Below, in pieces: positions 10,201 through 16,762 of a stretch of 30,668 bases of DNA. Under the pieces are notes generated by a model, which had not been told where the DNA came from, ran no database searches, and worked only from the letters and a program-made list of their open reading frames with translations. How positions within the stretch are numbered: position 1 is the first letter of the stretch; the number at the start of each line of letters is the position of its first letter. The stretch comes from JAGVVZ01 sp964373165 (GTDB taxonomy: Archaea; Aenigmatarchaeota; Aenigmatarchaeia; CG10238-14). Position numbers and translations under genes: made by a program. Where the stretch lies: assembly GCA_964373165.1 (NCBI GenBank), contig CAYJTF010000005.1, forward strand, positions 1 to 30,668, given 5' to 3'.

Positions 10201-10350
10201 GATAAAGGCACTACAGGCAGTGAGATAGTGCCGTTGAATAATGTAAGAAGCTGTTCCGGACAGACGTTAACGGCCATTGCCACAGCATATAGGATAGACA
10301 ATTTAAGTAATAGAATAGATAGGCTTAAAGAAGAGGTTTTTGAATGCTAG
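7210..10350 (+). CDS. Large secreted multi-domain protein with LamG-like domain
   Basis: A 1046-residue exported protein. Residues 1-27 form a Sec-type signal peptide rather than a pilin tip. In order: a Cys-rich start (28-75); an Ig/fibronectin-III-like domain (about 79-183); a long Cys-rich region (190-370); a Ser/Thr/Pro linker (about 370-397); a small Cys domain (398-457); a Thr-rich linker (458-485); a beta domain (486-580); another linker (582-597); a carbohydrate-binding-like beta sandwich (about 623-765); a LamG/concanavalin-like domain (about 765-925; GTIDFWVKP, WNGNDG, LYVDN, FIGSS); a linker (929-945); and a Cys-containing C-terminal domain. LamG folds bind sugars or proteins, so an adhesive role is inferred. 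There is no transmembrane C-terminus. Its last 7 nt overlap the next gene. Codon choice before about 8600 looks more AT-biased than after it, hinting at a composite origin; this was judged by eye. Confidence 0.8.
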   Translation: MKINFFGIIIFATLIFQILFTQTALSVNQECFCPSSSCTPPPIRSDQSCEWQENMPTGQTKCNDPNANPCKCQPPWGFYCEGKGNAINVYWNKLQDRNLAQSPREYLLKVSWGASNYKEFTVDSATYTIGGGSGSMINFTLKDMSGFTFDAAATYKIKVGVTKADTGQSCSGSLLQFSEEIQCTGTPSATTTISLCSQGHLKDPTKFLPDQEHPCRQSCGADAICDGKYSGDGAASTGYLICNDKCQPEAYSGALSVGSVCWGSHDFRCGAGRVCSYVKNYVSGNSGPYTQIAKCVGNCEQFNGKCGECIRKWTSGDDYDSSITKTCGYCKSTGKCVLGTKYGPDTSSGMVSECLSPNWIWTTSNCPSGSTGTTAPPGSTIPPTTAPSGSTTTVSGQCGNPCTVCILEKRTDILPFYQSRGWDTSCNNRDAIIDNWCIISPVDCPNAKRDLCGNVCGSTSTTAPPSTTTTSTTTTSTATTSTTTTLPPVTQFTLSCDKESMKVDEVTKCSVKDCISGLWVVVNKEKTPLDPLTLEPIKDIPPTKIEIKPTKTDGLIKAYAICFEPVGMKQIKQEKLIAVTGGSTTSSSTSTTTTQPSSNELVCHFDNSFTCSGGETTDQEILIDNFADGEKWQESMMTGSTINGEYQGQIVSTVDPYMFMPTSFDESLNHISMKYKGYPKGPSAIKIYYTDNDDTTNNDCDEFDEKCSQSFPITVTSDYQLLSLDMTDAEWIDNDGLINQLKIDFESATDAGTIFLDLIRASSAGFAPGKSDAGAVIKTGNTLTYPTTGNINPDKGTIDFWVKPLWNGNDGITHYLFDTGATTDSNRLSIYKDSANKLIFSILDPSGNGNSIATDISSWKADELHDIRVTWKVNEMQLYVDNNLIGTDSSLNVPTSLGNNMFIGSSMNKVDQANAVIDELVIGSSVTPPATTTTSTSTTIGSTTTLKQEFDMDEIACNENTCSLSIIKNTMNTDVVVYINLVQEPEGTIYYKGSVNIDKGTTGSEIVPLNNVRSCSGQTLTAIATAYRIDNLSNRIDRLKEEVFEC

Positions 10351-10901
10351 CAAAGTCATTAATCTCAATTCTTGTTTTTCTAATTAGTATCAGCGTCGTG
10401 TCAGCTGTTTCAATACAATACTGCAAATCAGGCAGCGACAACTGGGTATGTTATACAGATGACGTGTGTGAATGCAAAACATCCGGCGAATGTACAAAAG
10501 GAAATTTAATTGTGTATAAGTCCAATCATAATAGCCCTTCATGTTTGCCGAGAATATCATCTGGCTATGCAATAATAGATTGGACAAACTGCGGCGAGCC
10601 CGATAACACAATGAAAGTGAAAGCCGATTGCAATGAAGGTCAATCAGAAGAGTATGAGTTGATTATAGAACTATCACCGGCAACTACGACTTCCAGCAGC
10701 ACAACTACAACAACGACTATTAGCAGTACGACAACTACGAGAGAAATACCAGAAAGAACAACGACAACCTTTAGAGCGACAACGACAACTATACGCAAAA
10801 CAAGCAGCAACAAAAACACATTAATTGGATTTTTGTTGATATTGTTTGCTTTGGCTGTTATCGGCATTATCGTATTCTTAAAAAACCAAAAAAAGTTCTA
10901 A
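10344..10901 (+). CDS. Secreted, C-terminally membrane-anchored Thr-rich stalk protein
   Basis: A 185-residue protein with an N-terminal signal peptide (about residues 1-21, cut near VVSA), a small Cys-rich domain (WVCYTDDVCECKTSGEC, SCLPRI, NCGEP, DCNEG), a Thr/Ser-rich stalk (about 114-152) and a C-terminal membrane helix (about 156-178) with a Lys-rich tail. This is a typical archaeal surface-anchored layout, and the stalk is likely O-glycosylated. It starts 7 nt inside the end of the preceding LamG-like gene, so the two are translationally coupled and may act together, with this one as a wall-side anchor or receptor. Its last 11 nt belong to the 522-bp direct repeat and reappear downstream as a non-coding remnant at 11893-11903. 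The function is not recognised. Confidence 0.75.
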   Translation: MLAKSLISILVFLISISVVSAVSIQYCKSGSDNWVCYTDDVCECKTSGECTKGNLIVYKSNHNSPSCLPRISSGYAIIDWTNCGEPDNTMKVKADCNEGQSEEYELIIELSPATTTSSSTTTTTTISSTTTTREIPERTTTTFRATTTTIRKTSSNKNTLIGFLLILFALAVIGIIVFLKNQKKF

Positions 10902-11412
10902 AACATAAAATATTCTGAATCCAGATTATAATAATGCCTGATACAATGCTTCTCGCTATTGGCGGTGTGATATTAGGGTTGATGATATTTACAATGGGAT
11001 ATGGGCTATTAACAAATTCCATATTGCAATCACAAAGACAAAGTTTTTTAAACCAAGTAAACACCATTAATGCAGAAATTGAAACAGTATGCCAGAACGA
11101 ACCGGGAAACTCCCACCAAATGAATTTAATAATACCCAATCAAGTCCGTGTATTCTATACAACAGACAGTCCTGACGAAGTGCTGCCTACGGTTACTGAT
11201 TTGATCAATGGAAACAATCTAGGTGAAGGGAACTATCTCTGTTTCCAGTTCAAGTCAGAGCAGTTCAACCGCTGCAGCAAGATGAGATGCAGGACGAAGC
11301 TACCGTATATGGGTGCATTGGAAGATTACAATGATTTTCAGATAGCTGTCAATAAGATACTTGGAAGACCGTTGATGAAGGAGTATGAAGTGAGATTTAC
11401 GAGAACGATAAA
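10891..11412 (+). repeat. 522-bp direct repeat, copy 1
   Basis: Bases 10891-11412 match 11893-12414, and I saw no mismatch on reading (offset 1002). The unit includes the last 11 nt of the stalk-protein gene, the short AT-rich leader, and the first 159-160 codons of a pilin-like gene up to FTRTIN. After the repeat this copy ends within a few codons (GININFNR, stop). Copy 1 sits in the natural context because its first bases are the true end of the upstream gene. Confidence 0.93.
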
Positions 11413-11440
11413 CGGCATAAACATCAATTTTAACAGATAA
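10934..11440 (+). CDS. Pilin-like protein, stand-alone copy
   Basis: A 168-residue protein with a hydrophobic helix at residues 5-26 and no positively charged M-K-G tip, followed by a soluble helical and beta domain with Cys (ETVCQNEP, NYLCFQF, RCSKMRC). Residues 1-160 are identical to the head of the LysM-glycosidase protein encoded at 11936, but this copy stops after eight more residues (GININFNR). It therefore shows what the pilin head looks like without cargo, or is a truncated duplicate. The start is ATG at 10934, about 32 nt after the stalk-protein gene; the leader has an AT-rich tract (ACATAAAATATT) that could serve as a promoter. The role as a minor pilin is inferred from the fused copy and the platform gene upstream. 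Confidence 0.8.
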   Translation: MPDTMLLAIGGVILGLMIFTMGYGLLTNSILQSQRQSFLNQVNTINAEIETVCQNEPGNSHQMNLIIPNQVRVFYTTDSPDEVLPTVTDLINGNNLGEGNYLCFQFKSEQFNRCSKMRCRTKLPYMGALEDYNDFQIAVNKILGRPLMKEYEVRFTRTINGININFNR

Positions 11441-11446
11441 AGATAG

Positions 11447-11459
11447 CTTTAAAAAATTT
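11447..11459 (+). promoter_or_regulatory. Candidate TATA-box promoter of alba
   Basis: The stretch CTTTAAAAAATTT lies about 60-75 nt before the alba ATG and resembles an archaeal TATA box. Transcription would start about 25 nt downstream, leaving a short leader with a good Shine-Dalgarno match (GAGGTG at 11509-11514, 5 nt before the ATG). This fits alba having its own transcript apart from the pilin genes. Confidence 0.45.
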
Positions 11460-11519
11460 AGTTTATTATTGTAATATCAAGTATTGAGTGTTAGATAGTA
11501 AAATACAAGAGGTGTCAAC

Positions 11520-11861
11520 ATGGCTGAGAAAAAAACAGTAGAAAAAAAACCTAAAACTGAAAATAAACCTATGGCTAAAACTGAAACGAAGATGGCAGAC
11601 AATGTTGTCTTTGTAGGTAAAAAACCTGCTATGTCCTATGTACTTGCGGTCATAACGCAATTTACAAACGGGATGAAAGATATTCATGTAAAAGCCAGGG
11701 GTAGATCAATATCTAGGGCAGTCGACGTTGCAGAAATTGTTAAAAACAAATTTTTAGGTGACGTCAAAGTAAAAACAATTGATATTGGGACAGAAGAGAG
11801 ATCTGTTGAAGGTGGTAGTAAAATAAACGTCTCGACAATAAATATTGTTTTGGCAAAGTAG
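11520..11861 (+). CDS. albA: DNA/RNA-binding protein Alba
   Basis: Alba is a small abundant archaeal chromatin protein that dimerises and binds DNA and RNA. The 113-residue product has a Lys-rich extension (1-28) and then the full Alba fold: NVVFVGKKPAMSYVLAVI, HVKARGRSISRAVDVAEI, and the beta hairpin ending VSTINIVLAK. The KKP Lys pair at the usual nucleic-acid-binding (and, in some archaea, acetylation) position is present. The family core is about 90 residues, so the charged N-terminal tail is extra. It has a strong Shine-Dalgarno site, an upstream TATA-like box and a T-rich tract after the stop, suggesting a single-gene unit. Its place is odd: a housekeeping nucleoid gene between the two copies of a 522-bp repeat inside a surface-protein cluster. 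Confidence 0.95.
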   Translation: MAEKKTVEKKPKTENKPMAKTETKMADNVVFVGKKPAMSYVLAVITQFTNGMKDIHVKARGRSISRAVDVAEIVKNKFLGDVKVKTIDIGTEERSVEGGSKINVSTINIVLAK

Positions 11862-11869
11862 ACTTTATT

Positions 11870-11890
11870 CTCTTTTTTTATTTTATTTTC
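11870..11890 (+). terminator. T-rich intrinsic terminator after alba
   Basis: Starting 9 nt after the alba stop there is a run of seven T followed by two TTTT blocks (11870-11890). Archaeal RNA polymerase terminates on such T tracts without a strong hairpin. It lies just before repeat copy 2. Confidence 0.55.
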
Positions 11891-11892
11891 TC

Positions 11893-12414
11893 AAAAGTTC
11901 TAAAACATAAAATATTCTGAATCCAGATTATAATAATGCCTGATACAATGCTTCTCGCTATTGGCGGTGTGATATTAGGGTTGATGATATTTACAATGGG
12001 ATATGGGCTATTAACAAATTCCATATTGCAATCACAAAGACAAAGTTTTTTAAACCAAGTAAACACCATTAATGCAGAAATTGAAACAGTATGCCAGAAC
12101 GAACCGGGAAACTCCCACCAAATGAATTTAATAATACCCAATCAAGTCCGTGTATTCTATACAACAGACAGTCCTGACGAAGTGCTGCCTACGGTTACTG
12201 ATTTGATCAATGGAAACAATCTAGGTGAAGGGAACTATCTCTGTTTCCAGTTCAAGTCAGAGCAGTTCAACCGCTGCAGCAAGATGAGATGCAGGACGAA
12301 GCTACCGTATATGGGTGCATTGGAAGATTACAATGATTTTCAGATAGCTGTCAATAAGATACTTGGAAGACCGTTGATGAAGGAGTATGAAGTGAGATTT
12401 ACGAGAACGATAAA
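11893..12414 (+). repeat. 522-bp direct repeat, copy 2
   Basis: This is the second copy of the unit at 10891-11412. It begins with AAAAGTTCTAA, the last 11 nt of the stalk-protein gene, which codes for nothing here. That remnant shows the block was taken from a place next to the stalk gene. The match ends at the codon for Asn160 of the pilin head, where the sequence turns to a linker and LysM-glycosidase cargo. Confidence 0.93.
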
Positions 12415-13570
12415 TGCGATAAATCTGGAGTTGCCTACAACTATTAGTCCATCTACAGAACAAACCATCCACACAGTTCAGTCTGGTGAAACATTATTTG
12501 ACATAGCCCAAGAATATGATGTGATAGTAGATGCAATCAAACAAGCTAACGGTTTAATTGATGATACGATTCATCCCGGTCAGAAATTAATAATTCCATC
12601 AGGAAGCACAGAAATTATCCCTACTGAAATAACGCCGACAATACCGACGCCTCCATATCAACCTGTACCTTGCAATCAAAACACAGGTCAACTTAGCAAA
12701 AGTAAATTAGGTATTCACACACAATTCCAAACAGGCACAGAAATAAATTTTATAAGAGTAACTAAACCAGCTGTTGTAAAAATTATGAGTAACTATCAAA
12801 AAGCAGATGAAATAGAACAAATTTCTCCGCATACATTCATAGTTGGTAGAATACACGAATTAGATCAACCTATAGATGGTGATCTGGAAGTAGCGAGGGA
12901 GAGAGCAAGACAATGGTTTCAAAGATATGGAAGTATAATAGAATCTACTAATAATATTGACTGTTGGGAAGGATATAATGAGGAACCCACAGGTCAAAAC
13001 GTCAGAGATATGGAATGGATATCTGCTTTTGAGGTAGAAAGGATAACATTACTAGCTAGTATTGGAAGAAGAGCCTGCATCGGATCGTTTTCAATGGGCA
13101 ATCCAACAACACCCGCTGAAAATCCAGCTATTTGGGAGGCTTATAGACCTGCTCTTGAAGCAGCAAAAAAAACTGGTGGCTATCTAAGTTTGCATGAGTA
13201 TGATGGCCCTCGTATGGATAGTCATTTTACTTGGCATACAGGTAGATATAGACGTGTATATGATGAATTTCTGAAACCAAACAATCTTGTGATTCCTTTA
13301 ATAATAACAGAAGCGGGTATTGCTAATTGTAGTGCTGATGATCCTTCATGTGGCTGGGTAAACAGCGGCACTAGTGCACAAGATTATTTAAAACAGTTAG
13401 AATGGTATGATTCTATATTAAAACAAGATTCATATGTGATCGGCGCAACAATTTTTGTTTATGGACAATTTGGGTGGGATTCTTTTGAGATATACGGCTT
13501 CAATGATCTCGTTACTGGAGATGGTAGTGCTGGTAACCTTGTCGAATATATGAAAGGTGCAACGTGTTGA
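11936..13570 (+). CDS. Pilin-like protein fused to LysM and a TIM-barrel glycoside-hydrolase-like domain
   Basis: A 544-residue fusion. Residues 1-160 are identical to the stand-alone pilin encoded at 10934; a linker follows, then a LysM domain (about 178-221: HTVQSGETLFDIAQEYDV, ANGL, HPGQKLIIP), a Pro/Thr linker (222-245) and a catalytic-type barrel (about 255-544). LysM binds GlcNAc in peptidoglycan or chitin. The barrel shows the clan GH-A pattern: Asn348-Glu349 in GYNEEP (acid/base position at the end of strand 4) and Glu459 in IITEAGI (nucleophile position on strand 7). I cannot name the GH family or bond; with LysM and the other murein enzymes nearby, a glycan-strand hydrolase is the best inference. 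The next gene starts 3 nt after its stop. Confidence 0.88.
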   Translation: MPDTMLLAIGGVILGLMIFTMGYGLLTNSILQSQRQSFLNQVNTINAEIETVCQNEPGNSHQMNLIIPNQVRVFYTTDSPDEVLPTVTDLINGNNLGEGNYLCFQFKSEQFNRCSKMRCRTKLPYMGALEDYNDFQIAVNKILGRPLMKEYEVRFTRTINAINLELPTTISPSTEQTIHTVQSGETLFDIAQEYDVIVDAIKQANGLIDDTIHPGQKLIIPSGSTEIIPTEITPTIPTPPYQPVPCNQNTGQLSKSKLGIHTQFQTGTEINFIRVTKPAVVKIMSNYQKADEIEQISPHTFIVGRIHELDQPIDGDLEVARERARQWFQRYGSIIESTNNIDCWEGYNEEPTGQNVRDMEWISAFEVERITLLASIGRRACIGSFSMGNPTTPAENPAIWEAYRPALEAAKKTGGYLSLHEYDGPRMDSHFTWHTGRYRRVYDEFLKPNNLVIPLIITEAGIANCSADDPSCGWVNSGTSAQDYLKQLEWYDSILKQDSYVIGATIFVYGQFGWDSFEIYGFNDLVTGDGSAGNLVEYMKGATC

Positions 13571-13573
13571 ATT

Positions 13574-16120
13574 ATGAAAGGTGAAATATCTGAAATCATT
13601 TTAACTGTCGGGATACTAATAGCTACTTCAATTACATTATTTTTATTAAGGCCATTAATTTTCAAGCAAAGTGAGATATCACAAGATCAAGTAATTTCTG
13701 AATTCTCTACGGATATAGAAACTACAATAAACAGAGCTATAGCAGCAACAAATGATGTTTCATTTACATATAAACCGCTGCCTCAAAAATATATTTTCAC
13801 TGTTTCAAATAACATTGTCATCATACAAGACAAAATAACAGGAAAATCTATCTCTTTCTCCAAAGAGGGCAATGCTATAAATAATGTGTGTTTTGAAGAT
13901 GTTCAGAAAATCTATGTGAAGAAGATCGACCAAAAAATAGATATAAAACCTGACTCTAACATTGGTTGCGGTGGAATACCATTATCCGCAATTACATCCA
14001 CTACAATAGCTTCAACTTGCCAAGAAAAAATTATTTCTTGCCCATCCAATATAGAAAGTTCTTGGATAGACGGGTTCAATCAATATTATGACCTGATTCG
14101 TGAAGCCGTAATTGAAGAAAACCTAGAAAAATACACAGGCAGTATAGATGATGCGATATATTTAGTTGCTGGCATAATAACACAAGAAAGTGGTTGGGAT
14201 CAAGAAAGTGGTTGTAGTCCAACTAATGGTTGCGGGATTATGCAAATTACGGAAGAAACTGCTAATGGAAGTTGCAACACTGATGAACTGGGCGGGTTTG
14301 AAGGAATAAAAAATGATATTATTAAAAATATTAGATGCGGAATCAGAGTTCTAAAAAACAAAATGTCTTATATGCAGTCTTTGAACAATTATGACTCTGA
14401 AAATTTAATTAAATTATCTTTGGCGGCATACAATAAAGGTCAAGGTACAATAGAAGTAACCATCAACAGTGCTGGAAGTAGTAGATGGTCTGATATTGCA
14501 CAAATTCAATATATTGCTGAGGGAACAAGAAGATATGGTATTTGCAATGATCCTTCTAAATATAAAATTAGATGTGGCCATGTTAGTGATTGTTATGAGT
14601 GCAGTGCTGCTATAGTTATATATTACGTGGATATAGTATCAAACTATTACTCTTCTTGGAAACAATGCCAAAAACAAAGCACATGCCAAACAACAACTAC
14701 AACAATTATCGATGCATCACAATGGCCTCCAGAAAAGGCATTTGATATAGTTTTTGTACCATTGGGATTTCGGGAAGATGAATTTGGTTTGTTCAGAGAG
14801 AAAGCTGAATTTATATATAATGACTTCTTAAAGAAGAGCCCATTTAAAGAATGTAGTGATGGGAAACAGAGAGTAAACATGTACCTATTGAATCCCAACA
14901 ACTGCGAACTTAGCGAATGTACTAATTATTGTAATGACTGTATAACTAATGCTAGAAATTGTGTAATAAATACAGATTACGGAAGAATATATGACAGGGT
15001 TCTGGCAATAAACAAAGGCATGAATTTTGAGCCTTCTGGATGCCCAGATTCTAGTGTGGTTATAGGTTGCAGAAACGGAGACGGCATGTCAATAGACTAT
15101 AGATGCCAAGAATATGGAGTTCATGAACTGGGTCATTCATTCGGATTGAAACATATAGATGTGTGCGGATTGAAAGAAGCGGAATCTTGCGGTTTGCTAT
15201 GCAGACCGAATGATATACCATATAATCCTGTTTCCGGAAAATATGAATGTGTTGGTCCTAATGCAAATGACTGCTTTGAACCCGATAGACTGAGTTTCAT
15301 TATGGACTATTGTGATCCATTTGATAAATTTGGACCTAGTGGATATAATTTTATAAAAAGCGATACTACTCAAGGATTGTCTAACTGGTTGACGGGCTGC
15401 AGTTCTATTACGAGCATTATTCCAAGAGAAATTATAGGAAAAAGCGTTCAAGGAAGAGATATTGTTGCATTTAAACTTGGAGATGGAAACAAGAAGCTTC
15501 TAATAGTCGGTGGAATACACGGAGGATACGAAGATAACGGAATAGAAATTTCCGAAATGATATTAAATTACTTCAGTAACAAATTATCTGAAATACCTTC
15601 TAAAATAACTCTGTATATTATACCGAACATGAATCCCGACGGATTTGAACTGGAAAAATATCCGGGAACTAGAGGCAGATTCAACGCTAACAATGTCGAT
15701 CTTAATAGAAATTGGGATTGCAGATGGCAACCAACATCAAAATGGCAAGATAAAACTGTAAGTGCTGGTTTATCATCGTTTTCAGAGCCAGAAACAAGAT
15801 CTGTTAGAGATTTTATACTAAATAATGGTGTTAGTGGTGTTTTATTTTATCATAGTGCTGCAGGAACTGTTTTTAATGGTGATTGTGGAGATGGAATAAA
15901 ATCCTACAAGCTAGCTGAAGAGATAGAAAAAACTAGTGGGTACACACATGTTTCAGGCGGAGGTTGGTATGAAGTCACAGGAGATGCGGTAGACTATTTA
16001 GATAAGATAGGTATACCTGCTGTTGAAATAGAATTAACCAACCATGAAGATACAGAATGGGATAAAAATTATAATGCAATTATAACATTTATGAAAGTAT
16101 TTGATGAGAATGTGATCTGA
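13574..16120 (+). CDS. Pilin-like protein fused to lytic transglycosylase, zincin and M14 carboxypeptidase domains
   Basis: An 848-residue protein with four modules. Residues 1-150 are a pilin-like head with an MKGEISE tip and helix at 7-29. Residues about 155-345 are an SLT-type lytic transglycosylase: Glu205 in ITQESGW, GIMQIT (221-226) and LAAYNKG (283-289). After a short Thr linker (about 373-377), residues 385-610 form a metzincin-like zinc protease with HELGHSFGLKH (His517, His521, His527); the DIVFVPLGF opening recalls the M64 family. Residues about 615-848 are an M14 carboxypeptidase: His649 and Glu653 in HGGYE, Asn711-Arg712 in DLNRN, His760 in FYHS and catalytic Glu820 in IEL. It could cleave the MurNAc-GlcNAc bond and peptide cross-bridges or stems. 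All catalytic sets look intact. I know of no archaeal protein with this combination, but that needs a search. Confidence 0.88.
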   Translation: MKGEISEIILTVGILIATSITLFLLRPLIFKQSEISQDQVISEFSTDIETTINRAIAATNDVSFTYKPLPQKYIFTVSNNIVIIQDKITGKSISFSKEGNAINNVCFEDVQKIYVKKIDQKIDIKPDSNIGCGGIPLSAITSTTIASTCQEKIISCPSNIESSWIDGFNQYYDLIREAVIEENLEKYTGSIDDAIYLVAGIITQESGWDQESGCSPTNGCGIMQITEETANGSCNTDELGGFEGIKNDIIKNIRCGIRVLKNKMSYMQSLNNYDSENLIKLSLAAYNKGQGTIEVTINSAGSSRWSDIAQIQYIAEGTRRYGICNDPSKYKIRCGHVSDCYECSAAIVIYYVDIVSNYYSSWKQCQKQSTCQTTTTTIIDASQWPPEKAFDIVFVPLGFREDEFGLFREKAEFIYNDFLKKSPFKECSDGKQRVNMYLLNPNNCELSECTNYCNDCITNARNCVINTDYGRIYDRVLAINKGMNFEPSGCPDSSVVIGCRNGDGMSIDYRCQEYGVHELGHSFGLKHIDVCGLKEAESCGLLCRPNDIPYNPVSGKYECVGPNANDCFEPDRLSFIMDYCDPFDKFGPSGYNFIKSDTTQGLSNWLTGCSSITSIIPREIIGKSVQGRDIVAFKLGDGNKKLLIVGGIHGGYEDNGIEISEMILNYFSNKLSEIPSKITLYIIPNMNPDGFELEKYPGTRGRFNANNVDLNRNWDCRWQPTSKWQDKTVSAGLSSFSEPETRSVRDFILNNGVSGVLFYHSAAGTVFNGDCGDGIKSYKLAEEIEKTSGYTHVSGGGWYEVTGDAVDYLDKIGIPAVEIELTNHEDTEWDKNYNAIITFMKVFDENVI

Positions 16121-16124
16121 TAAT

Positions 16125-16712
16125 ATGAAAATTAATGGTATACTTTTCACTCCAGTCTGGTTTTTATTTACTATAATCTGTGCCTCTGCTTTGCAAGAAA
16201 TTGTAATATTCAATGCAAATATCTATAAGAATGATCTAATCACGGTTCATAAAATAAACATTACTGACGGTGTGGTAAATGTTGAAGAAGATGGAGATGG
16301 CGAATATTATATAATTTTATCATCTGAAGAAAAGGAGGTTTTTAAAACAAGTTTTAACTTAGAATTCAGAACGTATGCAGATGGAACAAGTGACGATGGC
16401 AAAGTGGGTAAAGAGGTGGAACTAGATTATATAAATCTCTATTTAAGATTACCATATTTCTCTGAAGCAAATTCAATACGTTTATATCGAAATGATAATC
16501 TGCTGTATGAAAGTAACCTGCCGCAAAATGAAATTTGTGGCAACAATATATGCGAGCAAAATGAAAATGCAGATAACTGCTACTCTGATTGCTTAAAACA
16601 AAATACTTCGCTAAAGTATGTGTTCATAATTTCAGGTATCATAACAGGCATCGTAATTATCTGGTTCATTAAACATACGGAAATAAGACACGAGAAGAGA
16701 TCTGCTGAATGA
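16125..16712 (+). CDS. Membrane-anchored secreted protein with Cys motif
   Basis: A 195-residue protein with a signal peptide (about residues 1-22, cut near ASA), a beta-rich acidic outer domain (23-135), a compact Cys motif (CGNNICEQNENADNCYSDC, six Cys over 19 residues), a membrane helix (about 161-180) and a short basic cytoplasmic tail. The CGNxxCExxE...CxxDC motif recurs in archaeal and bacterial surface proteins, often near the membrane end. It starts 4 nt after the transglycosylase-peptidase gene, so co-translation is likely. It could anchor or receive one of the secreted enzymes; that is inference from position only. No named family. Confidence 0.7.
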   Translation: MKINGILFTPVWFLFTIICASALQEIVIFNANIYKNDLITVHKINITDGVVNVEEDGDGEYYIILSSEEKEVFKTSFNLEFRTYADGTSDDGKVGKEVELDYINLYLRLPYFSEANSIRLYRNDNLLYESNLPQNEICGNNICEQNENADNCYSDCLKQNTSLKYVFIISGIITGIVIIWFIKHTEIRHEKRSAE

Positions 16713-16762
16713 AAGGAAACAACAAAAATAAAATGAGTAAAAACAATTATTACTAAGATAAA

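Noticed and set aside
10891..12414. Insertion-sequence origin of the 522-bp repeat
   Set aside because: It has no transposase, no terminal inverted repeats and no target duplication; the unit is a gene head with its leader.
16709..16756. Tiny frame of 15 codons starting M-K-G-N-N, overlapping the stop of the anchored protein gene
   Set aside because: It is too short and has no hydrophobic helix; it may be a decayed pilin start or a leader, but there is no support for a product.
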